Source: Acidimicrobiia bacterium
Lineage (GTDB): Bacteria > Actinomycetota > Acidimicrobiia > Acidimicrobiales > Ilumatobacteraceae
DNA length: 6,811 nucleotides
Reading direction: 5' to 3'
NCBI GenBank assembly: GCA_010030605.1
Contig: RHCK01000091.1
Coordinates: forward strand, 1 to 6,811
The notes under the pieces are model-generated. The model was given only the letters and a program-made list of their open reading frames with translations. It made no database searches and had not been told where the DNA came from. The position numbers and the translations under genes were made by a program. Below are positions 1 to 5,611 of this stretch, piece after piece; the first letter of the stretch is position 1, and the number at the start of each line of letters is the position of its first letter.

Positions 1-7
1 TGTCCCG

Positions 8-1255
8 ATGACTCTGTATCGATCGTTTCGCGACGAGATGATGGCCGGCGGTGCCGTGGGGGAGACCCCGGCCGATCCTGGTCCGAACCGTTCCGTCGCG
101 ATGTCGTCGGGGTTGCTCATTCTTGGTTTGCTGATCTGGCTCGGAATCACCAACGTCTGGAGTCTCGTTCTGGTGATCGGACTCTTGATCTCGGTGTTCC
201 TCCACGAGGTCGGACACTTCGTCACCGCTGGATGGGCGGGCATGAAGCGCACCCAGTTCTTCATGGGATTCGGACCCAAGCTCTGGAGCACGAATCGAAA
301 TGGAGTCGAGTACGGAGTCAGAGCCCTCCCTCTCGGAGCCTTCGTGCGCATCGTCGGCATGAACAATCTCGACCCCGTCGAGCCGGGCGACGAGGATGTC
401 GCGTACTCGAGCAAGCCCTATAGGTGGCGATTGCTGGTCATCACCGCCGGGTCCATGATGCACATGATCATCGCGATCCTCATCATGATGTTCGTGTACA
501 CCTCGGGCGGTCGTTATCAAGAGACCGGCGAGGTGAAGGTGTTCGCCGTCACCGAGGGTTCGCCTGCCGATCTCGCCGGGATCGAGCTCGGCGATCGGAT
601 TCTTCGCATCAACGGCACGACCATCGACGGTGTCGACGAACTGGGTTCGACCATCGGCGCGCTCGGAGTCGGCGCACGAGCCACCATCGACATCGAACGA
701 GCCGGAGTCGCCTCCACGATGGAAGTGACGCTCATCGAACGTCCCTCTGATCCGGGGTCGGGCATCGGCTACTTCGGTGTCGGCACTGACAGTTGGGGAC
801 GCGAGCAACTCGGTCCGATCTCGGGCTTCTCGCACGTGATGGGCGATCTCTGGACCGGAATGGGACGCACATTTTCCGGAATCGGAACCGTCGTGAACCC
901 GGCGAATCAGTGGGAACAACTCACGAACGACGAAGCCGACCCCAACAAGCGACCGACCACGGTGGTCGGAGTCACCAAAGTCGCCGGCGAGATCGGCGAT
1001 CGGGACGGGTTCTACGGCGTCCTCGAGGTTTTGGCGTCCATCAACGTGTTCGTCGGGTTGTTCAACCTGCTTCCCTTGCTGCCCTTCGACGGTGGTCATG
1101 CGGCGATCGCCACCTACGAGCGGCTGCGTAGTCGCAAGGGTCGTGAGTATCGGGCCGACGTCGAGAAGATGTGGCCCGCCACCGTGGTGGTGGTGACACT
1201 TCTCATGTTCCTCACGTTCACCGGTCTGTATCTCGATCTCACACGACCGTTCTGA
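8..1255 (+). CDS. rip: Site-2 intramembrane zinc metalloprotease, M50 family (RseP/Rip1-like) with PDZ domain
   Basis: Membrane-embedded protease of the family that cleaves membrane-bound regulators such as anti-sigma factors during regulated intramembrane proteolysis. Visible: a first membrane segment around residues 34-65 running into the zinc motif HEVGH (H66, E67, H70); a second membrane segment (about 143-165) carrying GSMMH at the place of the usual GxxxN motif; one PDZ domain at about 173-243 with the EGSPADLAGIELGDRILRIN-type core; and the C-terminal NLLPLLPFDGGH motif (N353 to H364), where D361 should be the third zinc ligand, followed by a last membrane helix (about 390-408). At 415 residues it is normal for actinobacterial Rip1 proteins. 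The start is uncertain. ATG at 8 lies in an ATGA that could overlap an upstream stop, the frame is open to the window edge, and M11, M12 or M32 are alternatives; the first 31 residues are hydrophilic and poorly typical. ispG follows after 20 nt, matching the dxr-rip-ispG cluster. Family is certain; the substrate is unknown. Confidence 0.94.
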   Translation: MTLYRSFRDEMMAGGAVGETPADPGPNRSVAMSSGLLILGLLIWLGITNVWSLVLVIGLLISVFLHEVGHFVTAGWAGMKRTQFFMGFGPKLWSTNRNGVEYGVRALPLGAFVRIVGMNNLDPVEPGDEDVAYSSKPYRWRLLVITAGSMMHMIIAILIMMFVYTSGGRYQETGEVKVFAVTEGSPADLAGIELGDRILRINGTTIDGVDELGSTIGALGVGARATIDIERAGVASTMEVTLIERPSDPGSGIGYFGVGTDSWGREQLGPISGFSHVMGDLWTGMGRTFSGIGTVVNPANQWEQLTNDEADPNKRPTTVVGVTKVAGEIGDRDGFYGVLEVLASINVFVGLFNLLPLLPFDGGHAAIATYERLRSRKGREYRADVEKMWPATVVVVTLLMFLTFTGLYLDLTRPF

Positions 1256-1275
1256 TTGTTGGCAGACTGATCGCC

Positions 1276-2499
1276 ATGCAACACGCGTCGATCACCTCCC
1301 GTCGTCCGACCCGACAGATTCATGTCGGCAAGGTCGCCGTTGGCGGTGACGCGCCCATCACGGTGCAGTCGATGACCATCACCAAGACGGCCGACGTCGA
1401 AGGAACGTTGCAGCAGATCTACGCGTTGGCCGCGGCCGGTTGCGACATCGTTCGGTGCACGTGCAACGAGATCGAAGCAGCCGAAGGTTTGGCGAGCATC
1501 GTTCCGCGGTCACCCATTCCGGTCATCGCCGACATCCACCATCAATACAAAATGGCCTTGGCCGCCATGGAAGCCGGGGTGCATGGCCTGCGACTGAATC
1601 CGGGCAACATTCGTCGGCCGGAACACATCAAGGCGGTGGCCAGCGAGGCCCGCGATCGCGGAATTCCCATTCGCATCGGAGTGAACGGCGGTTCGCTCGA
1701 CCCCGAGCTCTACGACAAGTACGGCGGCAAGGTGACCCCCGAGGCGATGGTCGAATCCGCGATGCGCGAGATCGCCTACTTTCGGGAGGTCGATTTCGAT
1801 CTCATCAAGATCAGTGTGAAGGCGTCCAACGTACCCCTCATGGTGGAGGCGTATCGGCAATTGAGCGAAGCCACCGATCATCCCTTGCATCTCGGTGTCA
1901 CCGAAGCCGGTCCGTTGCCCGGCGGGCTTCTGAAGGCGACCGCGGGTATCGCCACGCTGCTCATGGAGGGAATCGGCGACACCATTCGTTACAGCCTCAC
2001 CGCCGATCCGGTCGAGGAAGCGCGCGCCGGTCGTCAGCTGTTGGAGGCTCTTGGTCTGCGCGAACGCAAGAACGTCGACCTCATCGCGTGTCCGTCGTGC
2101 GGTCGCGCCGAAATCGACGTGATCGACGTGGCCAACCGTGCCATGGCCGCATTCGGTGAGCGTCAGATTCCGTTGCAAGTGGCCGTGATGGGTTGCGTCG
2201 TGAATGGTCCGGGAGAAGCGCGCGATGCCGACATCGGAATCGCGGCCGGCAACAAGCGGGGACATCTCTTCGTGAAGGGTCGCAACGTTGCCGTGGTGCC
2301 CGAGTCCGAAATGGTCGAGGCGCTCGTGGAATGGGCCGAGTTCATCCATGAACACGGAGTGGACGCCGCCATCGCCCGAGTCGACACCGCCAAGGCCGAA
2401 CGCGAAGCCGCCAAGGATCGTTCGGCGTTGTTGGCCGATAAGGGTGACGATGCGAACAACTCTCAGGCGCGAATCGTGGAGATCCGCAAGAAATCCTGA
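1276..2499 (+). CDS. ispG: 4-hydroxy-3-methylbut-2-enyl diphosphate synthase (HMBPP synthase), IspG/GcpE
   Basis: Cytosolic [4Fe-4S] enzyme of the MEP pathway that reductively opens 2-C-methyl-D-erythritol 2,4-cyclodiphosphate to HMBPP, the next-to-last step to isoprenoid precursors. The N-terminal TIM-barrel part shows VGGDAPITVQSMT near the start, RLNPGNI at 106-112 and NGGSLD at 137-142. The C-terminal iron-sulfur part has CPSC (C272, C275) and GCVVNGPGE (C307, E314), which match the three Cys and one Glu cluster ligands known from E. coli IspG. The ATG at 1276 was chosen because the protein then begins a few residues before the conserved QIHVGKVAVGG segment; a longer in-frame reading from 1171 would overlap the protease gene and adds nothing conserved. 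No clear Shine-Dalgarno is seen, so translation may depend on coupling to rip, which ends 20 nt before. The length is 407 residues, slightly over the usual 380-390, because of a hydrophilic tail from about residue 365. Confidence 0.97.
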   Translation: MQHASITSRRPTRQIHVGKVAVGGDAPITVQSMTITKTADVEGTLQQIYALAAAGCDIVRCTCNEIEAAEGLASIVPRSPIPVIADIHHQYKMALAAMEAGVHGLRLNPGNIRRPEHIKAVASEARDRGIPIRIGVNGGSLDPELYDKYGGKVTPEAMVESAMREIAYFREVDFDLIKISVKASNVPLMVEAYRQLSEATDHPLHLGVTEAGPLPGGLLKATAGIATLLMEGIGDTIRYSLTADPVEEARAGRQLLEALGLRERKNVDLIACPSCGRAEIDVIDVANRAMAAFGERQIPLQVAVMGCVVNGPGEARDADIGIAAGNKRGHLFVKGRNVAVVPESEMVEALVEWAEFIHEHGVDAAIARVDTAKAEREAAKDRSALLADKGDDANNSQARIVEIRKKS

Positions 2500-2507
2500 T
2501 GGTCAGG
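2495..2507. terminator. Small palindrome spanning both facing stop codons of ispG and manA; possible weak terminator
   Basis: CCTGA-TGG-TCAGG is a perfect 5-bp inverted repeat with a 3-nt spacer. Its arms contain the ispG stop (TGA, 2497-2499) and the manA stop (TCA on the plus strand, 2503-2505), which face each other three bases apart. On the minus strand it is followed by ATTTCTT, a poor T-rich tract, so it could act as a weak terminator for manA. On the plus strand the following bases are not T-rich. The stem is short, and part of the symmetry comes for free from two facing TGA codons, so the functional call is tentative. Confidence 0.3.
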
Positions 2508-3639
2508 GTTCGGTGACGCGGAACAGGGTGGCTTTGCCGGTGAGGGTGAGTTCTTCGCCGGGTGACAGGTAGGCCACTTCGCCGCGCTGCAAACGATCGG
2601 TCGATCCCGAGCCGCACAACGTGAGCTCCCGAGTGCGGGCGCGCAGGGTTTCGGTTCCGTTGATCTGATGGACCCACAAGGTGAACGGTGCCGATGGAGT
2701 TTCGTATCGCCACAAACGTCCGGCATCGGTGCGCGTGACGGGGGTGGCCCGCACGATCGGGTCGGGGAGTGGCTGAGGAACGACGGTGGCCAACAACTCG
2801 TTCACATCGACGTGTTTGTTGGTGAGGCCGCAACGCACCACATTGTCGCTCGAACCCATCACTTCGACGCCGGTTCCCCGCAGATATGCGTGCAGGTTGC
2901 CGGGCCCCAAATACAAGGCTTCTCCTTGCTTCAAGGTGACGTGGTTCAAGAGCAAGGTGACGACCACGGCGGGGTCGTCGGGATACGAGGTCGACAACTT
3001 GCTCGCCCACTGTGCGCTGGCCGACTGATGGGCGTGACAGGCCTCGATGATCTCGTTGTGCAGCAGACGAACCTCTTCGGTTCCGCTGAACAAGTAACGC
3101 AACGTGTGTGCGAGGTCGTGGTCGGTGATCATGCGTGCGATGCGCGAGGCGGCGCCGCCGATGGAATGCAACAAACGAACCGACTCCACCTCCTCGCGAA
3201 AACCGCACAATGCTTCGAAGGGTTCGAGAGCGCAGATCAACTCGGGCTTGGCGAAGGGATCCCGATAAATGCGACGGCTGTTGCTCACCGGAATGTTCTG
3301 ACGGTTCTCGCGCGCGTATCCGATACGAGCCTGATCGGCCGAAGGATGACTCTGCAACGACAACGGTTCGGCCGCGGCCAGGATCTTCAGCAAGAACGGA
3401 AGTTCACCCGAAATCGCGGTGAGCGGTGAGAACAGTCCGCCGGTGTCGTCGGCGAGACCGGGGGCGTCGCTCGACCGATCGCTCGAGCCGAGGTCGATGA
3501 CTTTCGAGGCGCCCCCCAAATGGGTTCCGAACCACAGTTCCGCCCACGGACGGCCGTCGGGTTCGAGCCCGAGCATCGCGGGGATGGAGGTCGGATCTCC
3601 CCACGAATAGTGCTGGACGACCCCGCGGACGAGTTTCAT
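2503..3639 (-). CDS. manA: Mannose-6-phosphate isomerase, class I (phosphomannose isomerase)
   Basis: Zinc enzyme that interconverts fructose-6-phosphate and mannose-6-phosphate, feeding GDP-mannose and mannosylated glycoconjugates or allowing mannose catabolism. The 378-residue protein has the type I layout: an N-terminal part with YSWG and RPWAELWFGTH (30-40), then LSLQSHPS with Q96 and H98, KPE with E133, and PGNLHAYL with H250. These four correspond to the known zinc ligands (Gln, His, Glu, His) of the family. The SSDNVVRCGLTNKHVDV segment (263-279) carries R269, matching the conserved active-site arginine. The C-terminal region (about 300-378) is less conserved and cupin-like. The ATG at 3639 begins MKLVRGVVQHYSWG, the expected family start, and sits 19 nt after the proS stop, so the two are probably co-transcribed. 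The preceding GAGCGAGCGGTC offers only a weak Shine-Dalgarno. The gene ends 3 nt from the ispG stop, tail to tail. Confidence 0.94.
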   Translation of the reverse strand: MKLVRGVVQHYSWGDPTSIPAMLGLEPDGRPWAELWFGTHLGGASKVIDLGSSDRSSDAPGLADDTGGLFSPLTAISGELPFLLKILAAAEPLSLQSHPSADQARIGYARENRQNIPVSNSRRIYRDPFAKPELICALEPFEALCGFREEVESVRLLHSIGGAASRIARMITDHDLAHTLRYLFSGTEEVRLLHNEIIEACHAHQSASAQWASKLSTSYPDDPAVVVTLLLNHVTLKQGEALYLGPGNLHAYLRGTGVEVMGSSDNVVRCGLTNKHVDVNELLATVVPQPLPDPIVRATPVTRTDAGRLWRYETPSAPFTLWVHQINGTETLRARTRELTLCGSGSTDRLQRGEVAYLSPGEELTLTGKATLFRVTEP

Positions 3640-3658
3640 GACCGCTCGCTCGTCCGCG

Positions 3659-5452
3659 TCACCGGCGGCTTGGCGTCGCGCATTCGGCGACTAGTTCGTC
3701 GACCACCGAGCCGACCGCGATGTTGCGACGCTCGTTCGTGGCCCGGTCACGCACTTCGATGACCCCGTCGGCGAGACCCTTACCCACGATCACGATCGTC
3801 GGCACTCCGATGAGTTCGGCGTCCTTGAACTTCACGCCGGGGGACACCGTGGTGCGGTCATCGAGCAACACGCGCACACCGCGCGATTCGAGATCGGTGG
3901 CCAGGGTTTCGGCGGTGGCAGCGATGTCGTCGGCGCCCTTGCTGGCGATGACGATGTGGACGTCGGCCGGTGCGATCTCGCGAGGCCAACACAGTCCGAG
4001 TTCGTCGGCGGTGGCCTCGGCGATGGCGGCCACCGCGCGGGACACGCCGATGCCGTAGCTTCCCATCGTGACCACGACCTGCTTACCGTTCTGATCGAGC
4101 ACCGTCAGATCGAGCGCTTCGGCGTACTTGCGACCGAGTTGGAAAATGTGACCGATCTCGATTCCGCGAGCCATTTCGAGCACGCCGTGGCGACCGTTCT
4201 CGGCGCAACGCGGGCAGGTGTCACCGGCCAGCACTTCGGCCGCCTCGATGGTGCCGTCGGGAGTGAAGTCGCGACCGCACACCAGATCGACCACGTGATT
4301 GCCCGCGCGATTGGCTCCGGTGACCCATCGCGATCCCGTGACCACGCGAGGATCGACGAGATAACGGATTCCCGAGGTCGACGATGAACCAAGAATGTCG
4401 GGTCCGATGTACCCCTTCACCAACGTCGGGTGAGCGGTGAAGTCGGCTTCGGTGAACGCGTCGGGTTCGGCCGGACCCACTTGAGCTTCGAGGCGCTTCA
4501 TGTCGACCTCGCGGTCGCCGGGCAATCCGATGGCCAACGGTTCGCGTCGACCATCGGGATGGCGCAACATCACGATGACGTTCTTCAACGTGTCGGCGGC
4601 GGTCCAGGAACGATCGTCGCGGCGAAGATCGGAGCGGTCGTTCAGAAGATCGACCAAGGTGGCGATGGTCGGCGTGTTCGGAGTGTCGACCACGCGTGAG
4701 GTGGGCAGACCCTCGATGTTCGTCGCGACGGGGGCGGGAACGGTGACGGCTTCGGTGTTGGCCGCGTAGCCGCACGCACAACGCACGAAGGTGTCCTCGC
4801 CCACTTCCAGGGGAGCGAGGAACTCCTCGCTCTTGGACCCACCCATGGCTCCCGACATCGCCGACACGATGACGAACGGCAAGCCGAGTCGTTCGAAAGT
4901 GCGGATGTACGCGGCTCGGTGATCCTCGTAACTCTTGGCCAGCCCAGCGTCATCGATATCGAAGCTGTAGCTGTCCTTCATGACGAACTCGCGACCTCGC
5001 AAGAGGCCGGCTCGGGGCCGAGCTTCGTCGCGATACTTCGTCTGGATCTGGTAGATGACGAGCGGCAGGTCCTTGTAGCTGCTGTACAGGTCCTTGACGA
5101 GCAAGGTGAACATTTCCTCGTGAGTGGGTCCGAGGAGATAATCGACCCCGCGGCGGTCCTGAAGACGGAACAGATTCGGACCGTACTCGGTCCAGCGATT
5201 GGTGGCCTCGTAGGGCTCGCGGGGGAGCAATGCCGGGAAGTGCACTTCCTGGAATCCGGCGGCGTCCATTTCCTGGCGCACCACGTTCTCGACGTTGCGG
5301 TAGACGTTCCAGCCCAACGGAAGCCAAGTGAATCCGCCCGGCGCGGCCCGTCGGATGTATCCGGCGCGCAGCATCAGTTGATGGCTCGGGACCTCGGCAT
5401 CGGACGGGTTCTCCCGCAGGGTTCGCACGAACAGGCTGGACAACCGCAACAT
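3659..5452 (-). CDS. proS: Prolyl-tRNA synthetase, bacterial type with INS (YbaK-like) editing domain
   Basis: Class II aminoacyl-tRNA synthetase that charges tRNA-Pro with proline in the cytosol and, through its inserted domain, can hydrolyse mischarged Ala-tRNA-Pro. The 597 residues are typical of the bacterial long form. Visible in order: motif 1 region (about 45-75, ending in HFPALLP); the proline-binding loop GPTHEE (108-113); motif 2 TKYRDEARPRAGLLRGREF (138-156, R141 and E143); the INS editing insertion (about 224-408), with K290 in LKNVIV at the position of the catalytic lysine known from E. coli and GYIGPDIL (347-354) as the GxxxP loop; motif 3 MGSYGIGVSR (463-472); and the C-terminal anticodon-binding domain (about 495-597). 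Cysteine pairs flank the insertion (C225/C227 and C413/C416). The ATG at 5452 gives the standard MLRLSSLFVRTLRE start. No Shine-Dalgarno precedes it, so the mRNA may be leaderless. It is divergent from rimP, and manA follows 19 nt after its stop. Confidence 0.97.
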   Translation of the reverse strand: MLRLSSLFVRTLRENPSDAEVPSHQLMLRAGYIRRAAPGGFTWLPLGWNVYRNVENVVRQEMDAAGFQEVHFPALLPREPYEATNRWTEYGPNLFRLQDRRGVDYLLGPTHEEMFTLLVKDLYSSYKDLPLVIYQIQTKYRDEARPRAGLLRGREFVMKDSYSFDIDDAGLAKSYEDHRAAYIRTFERLGLPFVIVSAMSGAMGGSKSEEFLAPLEVGEDTFVRCACGYAANTEAVTVPAPVATNIEGLPTSRVVDTPNTPTIATLVDLLNDRSDLRRDDRSWTAADTLKNVIVMLRHPDGRREPLAIGLPGDREVDMKRLEAQVGPAEPDAFTEADFTAHPTLVKGYIGPDILGSSSTSGIRYLVDPRVVTGSRWVTGANRAGNHVVDLVCGRDFTPDGTIEAAEVLAGDTCPRCAENGRHGVLEMARGIEIGHIFQLGRKYAEALDLTVLDQNGKQVVVTMGSYGIGVSRAVAAIAEATADELGLCWPREIAPADVHIVIASKGADDIAATAETLATDLESRGVRVLLDDRTTVSPGVKFKDAELIGVPTIVIVGKGLADGVIEVRDRATNERRNIAVGSVVDELVAECATPSRR

Positions 5453-5459
5453 TGGATGG

Positions 5460-5487
5460 AGGTTAGTTGGGAACCTGTATCATTCAG
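5460..5487 (-). promoter_or_regulatory. Possible proS promoter (leaderless arrangement)
   Basis: On the minus strand TAACCT (5465-5460) fits the TAnnnT form of an actinobacterial -10 box and ends 7 nt before the A of the proS ATG, which would place transcription start at or next to the start codon. A weak -35-like CTGAAT lies at 5487-5482 with a 16-nt spacer. The absence of a Shine-Dalgarno before proS agrees with a leaderless mRNA. The hexamers are poor matches, so this remains a guess from spacing. Confidence 0.22.
5478..5483 (+). promoter_or_regulatory. Candidate -10 box for the rimP-nusA leader transcript
   Basis: TATCAT matches five of six bases of the sigma-70-type TATAAT consensus and would start transcription near 5490, upstream of both leader hairpins. 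No convincing -35 is seen at 16-18 nt upstream; the nearest TTGGAT (5452-5457) has a 20-nt spacer. The location is supported mainly by logic: the terminator at 5530-5555 needs a plus-strand promoter before it, and the upstream gene proS is on the other strand. Confidence 0.28.
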
Positions 5488-5502
5488 AGGGTCTTGAGAG
5501 GG

Positions 5503-5555
5503 TTTCCGCCGTCAGGCGGGTCGGAAAGGCGTGAGCGAAAGCTCACGTCTTTTTT
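5503..5555 (+). promoter_or_regulatory. Two-hairpin leader of rimP-nusA, putative transcription attenuator
   Basis: Between proS and rimP the plus strand can form two hairpins in a row. The first pairs TTTCCG (5503-5508) with CGGAAA (5522-5527). It has a competing inner fold, CCGCC (5506-5510) with GGCGG (5515-5519) around a GTCA loop, and the two folds share bases 5506-5508. The second is the intrinsic terminator at 5530-5555. The arrangement lies wholly upstream of the rimP ribosome binding site and has no plus-strand gene before it, so it looks like a 5' leader that terminates part of the transcripts. Attenuator-like leaders ahead of rimP operons are known in other bacteria (the Rfam rimP leader), and NusA is known to autoregulate its operon in E. 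coli; homology to either is not shown here. An independent small RNA of about 65 nt is the alternative. Confidence 0.5.
5530..5555 (+). terminator. Intrinsic (Rho-independent) terminator in the rimP leader
   Basis: CGTGAGC (5530-5536) and GCTCACG (5541-5547) form a perfect 7-bp GC-rich stem closed by a GAAA tetraloop of the stable GNRA class. TC and six T (5550-5555) follow at once. This is a near-ideal intrinsic terminator, active only on the plus strand; on the minus strand no T-run follows the stem, so it does not serve proS-manA. Confidence 0.78.
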
Positions 5556-5596
5556 AATCACTCGGGTCGACATGAAAACGAGAGTCACGGAACGAG

Positions 5597-5605
5597 AAAG
5601 GAGAG
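5597..5605 (+). promoter_or_regulatory. Strong Shine-Dalgarno for rimP
   Basis: AAAGGAGAG lies 8 nt (from AGGAG) before the ATG at 5612. It fixes the rimP start and excludes the out-of-frame ATG at 5572, which has no ribosome binding site. It is the best ribosome binding site in the window and lies 44 nt downstream of the leader terminator's T-run. Confidence 0.82.
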
Positions 5606-5611
5606 AACGAC

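Noticed and set aside
1171..1275. A longer ispG starting at 1171
   Set aside because: The extra 35 residues overlap the protease coding region and show no similarity to the IspG N-terminus; ATG 1276 fits the family.
1510..2355. Long open frame (281 codons) on the minus strand opposite ispG
   Set aside because: It lies wholly inside ispG, whose motifs are all intact, and its translation shows no recognisable domain; long antisense frames are expected in high-G+C genes.
2342..3208. Minus-strand open frame of 288 codons across the ispG/manA junction
   Set aside because: Its product is very rich in Arg and His with no family motif, the usual look of a shifted frame in G+C-rich DNA, and it runs over two well-supported genes.
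2668..3429. Plus-strand open frame of 253 codons opposite manA
   Set aside because: manA on the other strand keeps all zinc ligands in frame; this frame has no recognisable domain or clear ribosome binding site.
4919..5497. Plus-strand open frame opposite the proS start that runs into the intergenic region
   Set aside because: The product lacks any known domain and the frame mirrors the conserved proS catalytic region. It was considered as a possible source gene for the leader terminator, but no ribosome binding site or promoter supports it.
5453..5611. tRNA, T-box or known riboswitch in the only sizeable intergenic region
   Set aside because: No cloverleaf, no T-box NGGTGG-like bulge and no recognisable aptamer core; only the two hairpins and the terminator are seen, and they point toward rimP and not proS.
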